DNA of 64,000 nucleotides from Archaeoglobus sp. JdFR-37 (GCA_002010215.1 MTMY01000031.1:59196-123195); one strand, 5' to 3'; numbered from the stretch's first letter, positions 20,731 to 29,108 are shown. Made by a program: numbers and translations. The notes: generated by a model from the letters alone, not told the origin.

Positions 20731-21093
20731 TTAACCAGATTTCATCAGAAGCCAAGCATTCTCCCCGGCTTTGGGAAATTTTATGAGGACATATGTTCCT
20801 TTAACCTTCTCACCTTCTAACTTTACCTTTATTCCCTTCTCATCTCTTTTCAAGAGTTGGTATTCGCCCTTATCCCAGATTATTACCTGTCCAGCTCCAT
20901 AACCCTCACTGATTTCCCCTTCAAAATCCATATAGTCCACGCTGTGATCTTCTACTTGTATTGCCAGTCTCTTCTCCCCTCTTTTTTCAGGCATTCCCTT
21001 TGGGACAGCCCAGCTTTTGGCAACACCATCCATCTCCAGCCGAAAATCATAGTGAAGTCTGCTGGCGTGGTGTTCCTGAATCACGAATTTCAT
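20731..21093 (-). CDS. Stand-alone LigD-type 3'-phosphoesterase
   Basis: A 120-residue protein equal to the phosphoesterase (PE) domain found at the N-terminus of bacterial LigD, which trims 3'-phosphate/ribonucleotide ends in double-strand break repair. The metal/catalytic block is HHASRLHYDFRLE (His-x6-His-x-Asp), followed by WAVPKGMP, RLAIQVEDHSVDY and GYGAGQVIIWDKGEY. The open frame extends upstream to 21168, but the ATG at 21093 starts exactly at the domain and lies about 26 bases below a TATA-like aattaatatgg, so a leaderless start is preferred. No ligase or Ku gene is adjacent. Confidence 0.85.
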   Translation of the reverse strand: MKFVIQEHHASRLHYDFRLEMDGVAKSWAVPKGMPEKRGEKRLAIQVEDHSVDYMDFEGEISEGYGAGQVIIWDKGEYQLLKRDEKGIKVKLEGEKVKGTYVLIKFPKAGENAWLLMKSG

Positions 21094-21326
21094 AGGAGAT
21101 AGAAGGTGATGATTCCATATTAATTTGGCGAAATGGTTTTTGAAGTTGCCGAGCCTGCTATTCCACATCTCTGCTCTCCTTTTATCTGCTCACCCAACCC
21201 CTCCTCCATCCCGAAATCCCATTTCAGTTCTAAGCCAATCCTAATCAATCAGACACCTTAAACGGACAATGGAAACAGAACATCAAAAAAGAGAAATTGG
21301 AATAACCTAGGATAACCAAAAAGCAG

Positions 21327-23393
21327 CTACCTGACCTTTGTCCCTGGCTCAACCCCTTTCTCGGGAGTTAGCAGAATGGGTTTGCCGTCAATGTCTGCGG
21401 CTAATATCATTCCCCTGCTCTCAACCCCCATCAGCTTTGCCGGCTTCATGTTAACGAGAATCACAACGGTTTTACCCTCCACCTCTTCCGGCCTGTAAAC
21501 CTCCGCAATCCCTGCAACAACCTGCCTTACTTCATTCCCCACATCAACTTCAAGGCGCAGAAGCTTTTTACTTCCAGATATTTTCTCTGCTTTTACAACC
21601 TTCCCAACTCTAATGTCAAGTCTCTGGAACTCCTCGATTGATATATAGTCGGTTTCATCAGCTTTAGCATCCTTTCCGGTTTTACTGGTATTATTGCTTA
21701 CCTCGCCTTTTCTTGGTTTATCTTCCACAATTTCACCTCTCTCCTTAATCTCAGCCTTTCTAATTCTGTCCATCATCAATTCTTCCATTTCTTGGATTTT
21801 ATCGTCATCAACTCTCTCGAAGGGAACCTCCGGTTTCTTAACTTCAATCTTCTCGGGAACGTTCAATGCATCATCTAGCCTGGCCTTCTCAGCATCTACT
21901 CCGATAAACTCTGCCATTTTCTTCATGGTTCTGGGTAGAACCGGGTAAGCGTAAATCGTGAGAGCTCTGGCAATGGCCAAGCAGGAAGCTACAGCCTTCT
22001 CCGCCTCGGATCTATCGCTCTTTATCAGCTCCCATGGCTTTGAACTCTGGAAGTAAACGTTTCCATATGTGGCAAGTTCCATGAAAGCATCGCTCGCCTC
22101 CTTGAACTCCCATGAGTTTAGGGCTGCCAATATTTTCTCCTTCGTCTCCTCGATTTTATCCAGCACCTCGTCATCAACATCCATGCTGACAGTGCCAAAA
22201 TTCTTCCAAGCGAAGTGCATAACCCTATACAGAAAATTGCCAAGCGTCGCGATAAGCTCGTTGTTTACCTTATCTCTGAAAACCTCCCAGGAAAAGTTGA
22301 GGTCTTTCTGATGTGAAGTATAGTTGACCATATAATAGCGGAGATAATCTGTATTGAATCCTGCCTTGAGATAATCATCCTCAACCCATACAACGTATCC
22401 TCTGCTTTTGGAGAAAGTCTTACCTTCAACCTTCACCATTCCACTTGCCACAACTGCTGATGGCAGCGTGTAATCTGCTCCTTTAAGCATCGCTGGCCAG
22501 AAAATGCAGTGGTGATAAACGATGTCTAGACCGATGAAGTGAACAATTTCAGCTTTATTCTCAAGCCAGATCTCCTTCCAGTCCTTACTGAGCCTTTCAC
22601 ATGCTCTTTCGGTGAATGAAATGTATCCGATTGGTGCATCAACCCAGACGTAAACAACTAACTCTTCCTCTCCCGGGAATTTAACTCCCCACTCTAGGTT
22701 TCTGGTTATGCACCAGTCTTTCAGCTCGCTTCTCACCCACTGCCTTGCGTAGTTAAGAGCATTCTCAGTCCCTCTCAGAGAAGCCAGATAATCCTCAAGA
22801 AACTTCTTGAACCCTGTCAGCTTGAAGAAGTAATGTTTTTGCTTCCTGAACTCTGCTGGTGAGCCGCAGATCTTGCATTTTGGCTCTTTAATCTCACCCG
22901 GCTCCAGATGCCTTCCGCATCCTTGGTCACATTCATCGCCCCTTGCAACGGCTCCGCAATAGGGGCAGATGCCTTCTACATACCTGTCCGGCAAAAACCT
23001 CTCGCAGCGTGGGCAGTATGCAAGCTCGATTTCCTTGGGATAGACATAACCTCTGTCTATGAGTCTGTTCACAATTTCCTGTGTCCTGGTATGGTGGTAG
23101 TCACTATCTGTCCTGCCGTAGAAGTCGAATTCTATGTCGAGGGCTTTGAAAACCTCTTGGAAATGCTGATGATAAATGTCAACGAGCTGTTTGGGCTCTA
23201 GACCTTGCTGCTCAGCATTGACCACAATGGGTGTGCCGTGGCTATCGCTTCCACAAATGAAAATAACATCTTCTCCAGCCATTCTGAGATATCTTACATA
23301 TACATCAGCAGGTATATACGTTCTCAAATGTCCTATGTGAGCCTTACCGTTAGCATACGGTAGCCCGCAGGTTACGAGCTTCATGGGCTTCAT
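21327..23393 (-). CDS. metG: Methionyl-tRNA synthetase with C-terminal tRNA-binding domain
   Basis: A 688-residue class I synthetase. It has the HIGH motif (ANGKAHIGHL), a double zinc-knuckle insertion (CPRCERFLPDRY...CPYCG and CGRHLEPGEIKEPKCKICG) and a KMSKS variant TFSKS. A C-terminal EMAP-II/Trbp111-type domain DIRVGKVVKAEKISGSKKLL is joined by a lysine-rich linker. Three in-frame ATGs exist. That at 23393 fits a leaderless transcript from the TATA-like aaattatatcc centred near 23421; the other choices are 23408 and 23384. Confidence 0.96.
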   Translation of the reverse strand: MKPMKLVTCGLPYANGKAHIGHLRTYIPADVYVRYLRMAGEDVIFICGSDSHGTPIVVNAEQQGLEPKQLVDIYHQHFQEVFKALDIEFDFYGRTDSDYHHTRTQEIVNRLIDRGYVYPKEIELAYCPRCERFLPDRYVEGICPYCGAVARGDECDQGCGRHLEPGEIKEPKCKICGSPAEFRKQKHYFFKLTGFKKFLEDYLASLRGTENALNYARQWVRSELKDWCITRNLEWGVKFPGEEELVVYVWVDAPIGYISFTERACERLSKDWKEIWLENKAEIVHFIGLDIVYHHCIFWPAMLKGADYTLPSAVVASGMVKVEGKTFSKSRGYVVWVEDDYLKAGFNTDYLRYYMVNYTSHQKDLNFSWEVFRDKVNNELIATLGNFLYRVMHFAWKNFGTVSMDVDDEVLDKIEETKEKILAALNSWEFKEASDAFMELATYGNVYFQSSKPWELIKSDRSEAEKAVASCLAIARALTIYAYPVLPRTMKKMAEFIGVDAEKARLDDALNVPEKIEVKKPEVPFERVDDDKIQEMEELMMDRIRKAEIKERGEIVEDKPRKGEVSNNTSKTGKDAKADETDYISIEEFQRLDIRVGKVVKAEKISGSKKLLRLEVDVGNEVRQVVAGIAEVYRPEEVEGKTVVILVNMKPAKLMGVESRGMILAADIDGKPILLTPEKGVEPGTKVR

Positions 23394-23619
23394 GGGGTCG
23401 CATAACATTAAAGAGGATATAATTTTTCCTGTCTGGGATTGGATTTTGTTCTTATCAGAGTCCTATAAATCTTCATCAAAAGCTGGCAGCCCATCTACCT
23501 AACCCAGACTGGAGCTATGCATAACAGCCAGCCCAAATCACCTATGCTCCATACTCTATACAACCTATATATACTTCTAGAGCCAATTTAAATTACTTGG
23601 AGAGACTTGGGGGGATAAT

Positions 23620-24315
23620 ATGGTTAAGCATATTGGTATTGTTGCCTGCAGTTCTGAAGGAGCTGCCCTCTGTTATCGTACCATTTGTTTAGAGGGAACC
23701 GAATATCTTGGCAGGCATGCCTATCCAGAAGTTACCATGCACAACTACCCGCTTAGCGAGTACATGAAATATATTGTGGCGGATGACTGGGAAGGGGTTG
23801 CAAATCTGATGGTTTCATCTGCAGAAAAGCTGGCAAGAATAGGAGCGGACTTTGTCATCTGCCCCGACAATACAATCCACCAGGCATTCGATCTTGTGGT
23901 TGAGAGATCACCTCTTCCATGGCTCCACATCGCCGAGGAAGTTGCTAGGGAAGCAGCGAATAAAGGTTTCAAGAAGCTGGGTATACTAGGGACCCGATAT
24001 CTTGTGGAGAGCCCCGTCTATCCAGACAAGCTAAAGGCGGCGGGCATTGACTACGTACTGCCAGAACTAGAAGAGAGAGAGCGGATGAATGACATAATCT
24101 TTGACGAGCTGGTCAACGGAATTTTTCTGGATGAATCCAGAAACTATTTCGTTGAAGTAATAGAAAGGCTCAAAGAGAAGGGGTGTGATGCGGTAGTTCT
24201 TGGCTGCACAGAAATTCCTCTGATTGTAACGCCTGAAGTATCTCCTCTGCCCACCCTCGATTCCACACGAATACTGGCCAGAGCTGCACTCCGAAAGGCT
24301 GTAAAGGAGGATTAG
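23620..24315 (+). CDS. Aspartate/glutamate racemase-family protein
   Basis: A 231-residue member of the Asp/Glu/hydantoin racemase family. The C-terminal catalytic cysteine is present in VVLGCTEIPLI. The N-terminal site, usually CNTxH, reads ICPDNTIH, so the usual cysteine is replaced by aspartate and a cysteine sits two residues earlier. That suggests an altered specificity or a one-base mechanism. Reads start at ATG 23620 after GGGGGGAT; a TATA-like tatatata lies about 50 bases upstream. Stand-alone gene. Confidence 0.8.
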   Translation: MVKHIGIVACSSEGAALCYRTICLEGTEYLGRHAYPEVTMHNYPLSEYMKYIVADDWEGVANLMVSSAEKLARIGADFVICPDNTIHQAFDLVVERSPLPWLHIAEEVAREAANKGFKKLGILGTRYLVESPVYPDKLKAAGIDYVLPELEERERMNDIIFDELVNGIFLDESRNYFVEVIERLKEKGCDAVVLGCTEIPLIVTPEVSPLPTLDSTRILARAALRKAVKED

Positions 24316-24503
24316 ATAAAAAGTTATTCTGCAATACTTCAAAAGGTCTTTCAGCGAATTTTTGAAGAGTCCTCACTCCCACAAGGTTTCTTTTCTCTTT
24401 TTTGGTGGATTATTTATTCTTTTAACCCTTTTAACAATCTAGAATGGGTTGACATATTTTTAGCCCGACTTCCCGGTAGTTGTGTTAAATAACTCGAACA
24501 ATT

Positions 24504-24539
24504 AGTAAAGTTTATAAAACATAATGTTAAACTTACTTT
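24504..24539 (+). promoter_or_regulatory. Promoter with near-palindromic operator
   Basis: AGTAAAGTTTA (24504-24514) and TAAACTTACTTT (24528-24539) form an imperfect inverted repeat, with one extra base on the left arm. They flank a TATA-like tttataaaa about 30-40 bases before the DUF2178/XRE gene pair. The position is what an autoregulated XRE repressor would need; binding is inferred. Confidence 0.4.
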
Positions 24540-24552
24540 ACAGGGTGGTGGG

Positions 24553-24930
24553 ATGAACCAGGTAAGATTGTGTAGGATAGCAATAACAATCGCTACTGGT
24601 GCAACCGTTGGGTGGTTCATTTCAGTGGGAAACGTTGTGATACCAGTACTTGCAGTAATTATCGGGCTTGCGCTGCTATACCTATGTAAGAGCAGAATTC
24701 AAGAGGCATTAGAGGATGAGAGAACTTACAGAATAAGCGAGAAGGCATCTAGAGCTGCTCTAAGAGTTTTTGTACTAGTAGTAGCATTCACAAGCATCGT
24801 TTTAGTTCTTCTGGGTAAAAGCAATGCTGAAGTATCGCAAGCTGGTTATATCTTGGGCTATTCAGTCAGTGCCCTGATCGTACTATATTTAGTTTCCTAC
24901 GGCTATTACAGCAGGAAATATGGAGGTTAA
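24553..24930 (+). CDS. DUF2178-like four-helix membrane protein
   Basis: A 125-residue protein with four membrane segments in two pairs, separated by a charged loop (ALEDERTYRISEKASRAALR) that is typical of the DUF2178 family. It is followed five bases later by an XRE-type regulator, a pairing often seen in archaea and bacteria, where the membrane protein may sense a signal for the regulator. ATG with GGTGGG upstream. Function unknown. Confidence 0.7.
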   Translation: MNQVRLCRIAITIATGATVGWFISVGNVVIPVLAVIIGLALLYLCKSRIQEALEDERTYRISEKASRAALRVFVLVVAFTSIVLVLLGKSNAEVSQAGYILGYSVSALIVLYLVSYGYYSRKYGG

Positions 24931-24935
24931 ATGGG

Positions 24936-25160
24936 ATGAAGAACAGACTCAAGGTGTATAGAGCTATGCATAATCTAACTCAAGAAGAACTTGCGAAAAA
25001 GCTTGGAGTGACAAGGCAAACAATAATAGCCATAGAGAAGGGGAAATATGATCCATCATTGGAGTTAGCATTCAAAATAGCCAGATTTTTTAAAGTTAAA
25101 ATCGAAGACATTTTTATTTACGAAGGTGATGAAAATTATGATTCACAGTCAGACGTATAG
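24936..25160 (+). CDS. XRE-family helix-turn-helix transcriptional regulator
   Basis: A 74-residue single-domain repressor. The recognition region NLTQEELAKKLGVTRQTI and the trailing IEKGKYDPSLELAFKIARFF are diagnostic of the Xre/Cro fold. The short acidic tail ends soon after KVKIEDIFIYEG, so it has no separate sensor domain. Co-transcribed with the DUF2178-like gene; the inverted repeat at their promoter is a candidate autoregulatory site. The DJ-1 gene begins 11 bases downstream. Confidence 0.88.
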   Translation: MKNRLKVYRAMHNLTQEELAKKLGVTRQTIIAIEKGKYDPSLELAFKIARFFKVKIEDIFIYEGDENYDSQSDV

Positions 25161-25171
25161 GGGGAAGTATC

Positions 25172-25756
25172 ATGAAAAAAGTGCTCTTATTCCTCTCACA
25201 GGGCTTTGAGGAGGTTGAGGCAGCAGCCTTTATCGACGTATTCGGCTGGACCCACACCACTGAAGGAGTGGAACCAGTAGAAGTTGTTGTTGCAGGATTG
25301 CATCCTGAGATAAGGGCTGCCCACAGCCTCATCGTCAAACCCCAGCATCTCCTTGAAGAGCTGGATTTAACTGAGTTTTCAGCCCTCGCCCTTCCCGGAG
25401 GTTATCACGACAGAGGCTTTACTGAAGCCTACTTATCAGAGGTGCTCGAGGCCATCAGAACCATATATGATAATGGAGGCATAATCGCAACCATATGTGT
25501 GGCTGCAAAGCCGGTAGCCGCTGCTGGACTGTTGAGAGGAAAAGAAGCTGTCACCTATCCACTTGATGATGGCAGACACATCAGCTTTCTCGCCGAGTAT
25601 GGGGCAGAAGTGGTTGACAAAGATGTTGTTGTAAGTGACCGTATAATCACAAGTACCGGACCGGCAACGGCTTTTGCAGTAGCCTTCAAGCTTCTGGAAA
25701 TGCTCAATGGTAAAGATGACGCGGAAAAGGTCAAAAGAGCAATGATGTTCTTATAG
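25172..25756 (+). CDS. DJ-1/PfpI-family protein
   Basis: A 194-residue ThiJ/DJ-1 fold protein. The conserved acidic residue lies in QGFEEVEA near the N-terminus, and the nucleophile elbow is ATICVAAKPVAAAG with its cysteine. Families with this signature include YajL/DJ-1 chaperone-glyoxalases and peptidases; the exact activity is open. AGGGGGAAGT precedes the ATG. It may be co-transcribed with the regulator pair upstream and with the truncated cyclase downstream. Confidence 0.85.
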   Translation: MKKVLLFLSQGFEEVEAAAFIDVFGWTHTTEGVEPVEVVVAGLHPEIRAAHSLIVKPQHLLEELDLTEFSALALPGGYHDRGFTEAYLSEVLEAIRTIYDNGGIIATICVAAKPVAAAGLLRGKEAVTYPLDDGRHISFLAEYGAEVVDKDVVVSDRIITSTGPATAFAVAFKLLEMLNGKDDAEKVKRAMMFL

Positions 25757-25780
25757 TTTGGATTTGGTAAATGATAAGGA

Positions 25781-26017
25781 GTGGTAGATGTGAGGAGGTT
25801 TATTGAACTAAATCATGTGATCAGAGATGGTATGCCATCTTATCCGGGACTGCCACGCCCCAGAATAACTGCTTACCTGAACCATGAAGGGTCCTGCTCC
25901 CGCTACAATGGGAAAGCGGAATTCTACATCGGAAAGGTGGAGATGATTGGGAATACAGCAACTTATCTCGATAGTCCATTTCATCGCTATTCCAATGCTC
26001 CAGATCCATGTGTCTAG
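25781..26017 (+). pseudogene. Truncated cyclase/kynurenine formamidase-family gene
   Basis: The 78 residues match the N-terminal third of the cyclase family (PF04199 type): NHVIRDGMPSYPGLPRP at the start and TATYLDSPFHRY, which should supply the first metal ligands, at residues 61-72. The frame ends at a TAG soon after NAPDP. Normal members are about 210-250 residues and carry a further HxxxD/E catalytic region, for which there is no room before the radical SAM gene. It is therefore a 3'-deleted remnant. Confidence 0.7.
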
Positions 26018-26022
26018 TATTG

Positions 26023-26030
26023 ATTATATA
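26023..26030 (+). promoter_or_regulatory. TATA box of the radical SAM gene
   Basis: The sequence attatata is centred about 27 bases before the ATG at 26054, with no ribosome-binding site between. This points to a leaderless transcript and decides the start codon of the downstream gene. It lies just after the truncated cyclase. Confidence 0.5.
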
Positions 26031-26053
26031 CTTCTGTGAACACTATAACTTCA

Positions 26054-27259
26054 ATGAAACTTTACATAGCCATAAAAAACGAGAGGTGTACCAACTGTAA
26101 CTTCTGTAAGAGTTTCGTCTGCCCATCATCAGACTGTATAGGTTGTGGAGCGTGCTATCTAGCGTGTCCAAATCAGGCTGTGGAGATGGAGGGAAAAGAA
26201 GCGGAGAATTACATCCAAATCAAAGTGGACGGAGAAGTCTTCTCAATTCCGGAAAAAATAACGGTGAAAAAGGCTCTCGAAATAATCGGCTACAAATTCA
26301 CCAAATTTCCTGAGAAAGGGAAGATATTTGCACCCTGCGAAGTCGGTGGGTGCTGGAGCTGTGCAGTCGTTGTCGATGGAGAGTTCAGGCCCAGCTGCGT
26401 CACTCCAGTTAAAGATGGAATGGTTATTAAGACGTATGTGGAAGATTACCAGCCGAAGAGACTGGTTCACGGCTTTAGTGGACATACAGTTGGAGGAGTG
26501 GGCACACCTTGGTGGCTTAAAGGCTACCGTTACATAGAAGCTGCATGCTTTGCGTGCGGTTGCAACTTCCGCTGCCCTCAGTGTCAGAACTGGACAACGA
26601 CTTATTGTGGAAAGGATGTTCCGCTGACACCCATAAATGCAGCAGAGATTATGACGAGGCTGAGAAAGACAATTGGCGTTGACAGGATGACCATCTCTGG
26701 TGGAGAGAGCACACTCAACAGGAGGTGGCTGATTCAGTACATCCGGGAGCTTAAAAGGCTTAATCCCGACAGAGATGCAAGATTTCACGTGGATACCAAC
26801 GCATCCATCTTATCAAAGGATTATATAGATGAGCTGGTGGATGCAGGAATGACGGACATAGGGATTGACGTTAAGGGTTTAAGGTTGGAAAGTTTTCAAC
26901 GAATTACCGGATTGGAGAAAGAGCTTTCTGAAATTTACCTGAAGACTGAGTGGAACGCTTTGAAGTACATACTCGATGAATACGGTGATAAAATCTTCGT
27001 TGGAGTAGGTATCCCCTATAACAGAGACTTAATCTCTTTGAATGAGATAAGAGAAATCGGAGAGGAAATAGTGAAAATGGATGATGAAGTTCAGGTATGC
27101 GCTCTGGATTACAGGCCTGAGTTCAGAAGCACCATAAAGAGACCGAGTTTTCAAGAGATGTTTGAAGTATGGAAAGTTCTGCGTGAAACTGGTCTGAAAG
27201 TCGTTGTCTGCCAAACTGCGCGAGGATACATCAGACCGGACGGCAGACTTGGCTTATAG
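26054..27259 (+). CDS. Multi-cluster radical SAM protein (4Fe-4S, 2Fe-2S-like and radical SAM domains)
   Basis: A 401-residue protein with three iron-sulfur modules in a row. Residues 8-50 hold ferredoxin-like cysteines (CTNCNFCKSFVCP, CIGCGACYLACP). Residues 50-125 look like a beta-grasp 2Fe-2S domain, with CEVGGCWSCAVVVDG and a later cysteine in RPSCVTPV. Next comes the radical SAM core with CNFRCPQC (CxxxCxxC) and the glycine-rich SGGEST. It resembles PFL-activase-like enzymes, but the substrate is unknown. ATG at 26054 is chosen over GTG 26036 because of the TATA spacing. Confidence 0.8.
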   Translation: MKLYIAIKNERCTNCNFCKSFVCPSSDCIGCGACYLACPNQAVEMEGKEAENYIQIKVDGEVFSIPEKITVKKALEIIGYKFTKFPEKGKIFAPCEVGGCWSCAVVVDGEFRPSCVTPVKDGMVIKTYVEDYQPKRLVHGFSGHTVGGVGTPWWLKGYRYIEAACFACGCNFRCPQCQNWTTTYCGKDVPLTPINAAEIMTRLRKTIGVDRMTISGGESTLNRRWLIQYIRELKRLNPDRDARFHVDTNASILSKDYIDELVDAGMTDIGIDVKGLRLESFQRITGLEKELSEIYLKTEWNALKYILDEYGDKIFVGVGIPYNRDLISLNEIREIGEEIVKMDDEVQVCALDYRPEFRSTIKRPSFQEMFEVWKVLRETGLKVVVCQTARGYIRPDGRLGL

Positions 27260-27564
27260 CTTCAGTTGTTAGTTTACCAGTCTTCTGCATTATGTATCTT
27301 CATCAAGGCATTATTGATTATCCAGACATGCCATCTAGACCTTATCCCCTGAGCCTATAACGGCGTGCACGTGTGTTATATCCCTTTTGATCCATTTTAG
27401 TTTTTTATCTCTTCATACCTCTCATCTACCTCCTCCACCGTTTCTAGTAGCTCAGAGATATTCAGGGACATCTCAAAATGTTTTAGAATGAAACTCCTTT
27501 TGGAAGTGATGTGGAGTAATGTAGGAAGTGGGGTGAAGTATATCAATAAAAATGAGCTAAAATA
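27260..27564. other. Gene-free stretch downstream of the radical SAM gene
   Basis: About 300 bases with no convincing gene or RNA. A minus-strand frame of 24 codons (MSLNISELLETVEEVDERY..., about 27405-27479) has plausible codon use but no ribosome-binding site or recognisable family. The region serves as the terminator area for two converging genes (radical SAM and hisB). Confidence 0.4.
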
Positions 27565-28137
27565 TCAATCCAGCGTACCTTTGGTACTTTTAACGTCCTT
27601 ACCTTCCAGAGTTATCGCCTTTTTCAGAGCCATGGCAAAGGCCTTGAAGCACACCTCTACAATGTGGTGCAGGTTGCTTCCCTTGACGGAAATGTATGCA
27701 TTGATGCCAGCATTTCTGCAGAGAGTGTCGAAGAAGTGGATGAAGTTCTCAGCACTGACTCCACCAACCTCTCCCTCAAGCAGACCATCGAAGTTCAGAT
27801 AACCTCTTCCACTGATATCTATCCCGCAGATTGCTACGCTTTCATCCATTGGCACAATGGCATCACCAAATCTGGCTATGCCTGCCTTATCTCCCAGCGC
27901 ATCTCTTATGGCTTTACCAAGTGATATGGCAACATCCTCGATGGTGTGGTGCTCATCTACCTCCACATCCCCTGCAGCCTTCACGTTTAGCCCAATCTCG
28001 CTGTGCCTTGCGAACGTTTCCAGCATGTGGGTGAAGAAAGGGATTGGTGTCTCGATTTCGTATTCTCTCACATCGAGATTGAGCTCTATCCTAATGTCAA
28101 CTTCCCGGGTTTTTCTTTCCACAACCGCTTTCCTCAT
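27565..28137 (-). CDS. hisB: Imidazoleglycerol-phosphate dehydratase
   Basis: A 190-residue manganese enzyme of histidine synthesis (sixth step). Metal-binding histidine motifs are present in both halves: FTHMLETFARHS, DEHHTIEDVAISLGKA, and near the C-terminus LHHIVEVCFKAFAMALKKA. Length matches the monofunctional archaeal enzyme. The ATG overlaps the hisA stop as ATGA, so the genes are translationally coupled. Confidence 0.96.
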   Translation of the reverse strand: MRKAVVERKTREVDIRIELNLDVREYEIETPIPFFTHMLETFARHSEIGLNVKAAGDVEVDEHHTIEDVAISLGKAIRDALGDKAGIARFGDAIVPMDESVAICGIDISGRGYLNFDGLLEGEVGGVSAENFIHFFDTLCRNAGINAYISVKGSNLHHIVEVCFKAFAMALKKAITLEGKDVKSTKGTLD

Positions 28138-28892
28138 TCGACCTCCTCCAACCTTCTCCGATTTTCATCCCAGTCTCCAATCTCCTCAAGCTTTAAAGCT
28201 TCTTCAAGCCTTATCCTTCCTGTGTAGAGGGCAGATCCAACTATTACACCCTTTGCTCCCGTCTCCTTAATAAGCCTGATGTCATCAACACTTGCTATGC
28301 CTCCAGCAACATAAACAGGGCTGTTGATGTTTTCCACGATTTCCTTAATATTATCTGCTACCACTCCTTTCACAAGTCCCTCAATATCTACATTGGTGTA
28401 AAGGAATGAGACTTCCAGATCATCATATATTCCAGCAAGCTCAACAGGCGTGAATTTCGTTCCTTCCTTCCATCCCTTTACAACCACTCTGCCCTTTTTG
28501 GAGTCGATAGCAATCATTATCTTTCTAGGATACCTTTCCGCCAGCCTTCTCACTGCCTCAACATTCTCCACAGCGAGAGTCCCTATTATTACTCTGTCAA
28601 GACCAATCGATATCAGCCTTTTCGCTGTTTCAACATCTCTTATTCCTCCCCCTACCTGCACCTCCACGTCAAGCTCCCTTTTTATTCTGAGTATGGTATC
28701 CTCATGCCTCAGGCTACCTCTGAAGGCTCCATCAAGGTCTATGACGTGAAGAACTCTAGCCCCCTTCTCAACCCACATTCTGGCCACTTCAAGAGGGTTA
28801 TCGAGTTCTACGGTAACCTTTCTCTCATCTCCCTGTACGAGTCTTACAACCTTGCCACCTTTGAGGTCAACAGCAGGAATGACTACGAACAT
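28134..28892 (-). CDS. hisA: Phosphoribosylformimino-AICAR-phosphate isomerase HisA
   Basis: A 252-residue beta/alpha-barrel enzyme of histidine synthesis. The first-strand catalytic aspartate is in IPAVDLKGGKVVRL, the second-half site in YTNVDIEGLVKGV, and phosphate-binding loops appear at VQVGGGIRD, VIIGTLA, VYVAGGIAS and GVIVGSALY. It heads the hisA-hisB pair; hisG lies elsewhere in the window (44622-45464), so the pathway genes are scattered. Confidence 0.96.
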   Translation of the reverse strand: MFVVIPAVDLKGGKVVRLVQGDERKVTVELDNPLEVARMWVEKGARVLHVIDLDGAFRGSLRHEDTILRIKRELDVEVQVGGGIRDVETAKRLISIGLDRVIIGTLAVENVEAVRRLAERYPRKIMIAIDSKKGRVVVKGWKEGTKFTPVELAGIYDDLEVSFLYTNVDIEGLVKGVVADNIKEIVENINSPVYVAGGIASVDDIRLIKETGAKGVIVGSALYTGRIRLEEALKLEEIGDWDENRRRLEEVE

Positions 28893-28931
28893 CGTAGAAT
28901 AAAAAGAAATGGGATTAAAATAGTCTTCGAA

Positions 28932-29108
28932 TCAGATAAAATCTTCAGGATAGAGATGCTCTTTTTTGGCCTTTTTCATTCTGGTCTTCCTTCTTCTCCT
29001 GTCTTCGCTCCTCCTCGGCCGTTCATTCAAAAGTTCTTCGAATTCCTCATCTGTCACTGGCTTTAAATTAAGCCAGTCCTCAAACTTTTTCTTACCCTTC
29101 AACTTCAT
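28932..29108 (-). CDS. Small basic hypothetical protein (58 aa)
   Basis: A short frame from ATG 29108 to TGA at 28932-28934. The protein starts MKLKGKKKFEDWLNLKPVTD, then has an acidic EEFEELLNE helix, a strongly basic RRSEDRRRRKTRMKKAKK segment and a C-terminal HLYPEDFI. The high charge and basic stretch suggest nucleic-acid or ribosome binding. Codon use resembles its neighbours. I do not recognise the family. It lies upstream of hisA on the same strand, about 40 bases apart, and is divergent from ileS. Confidence 0.6.
   Translation of the reverse strand: MKLKGKKKFEDWLNLKPVTDEEFEELLNERPRRSEDRRRRKTRMKKAKKEHLYPEDFI

Noticed and set aside
23482..23532. GCTGGC and GCCAGC inverted repeat upstream of the racemase gene
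   Set aside because: The arms are six bases with a 39-base spacer in a noncoding gap; this is weak and no promoter element fits an RNA starting there.
27488..27802. 104-codon plus-strand frame overlapping hisB
   Set aside because: Two thirds lie antisense to hisB, and the translation shows no recognisable protein pattern.
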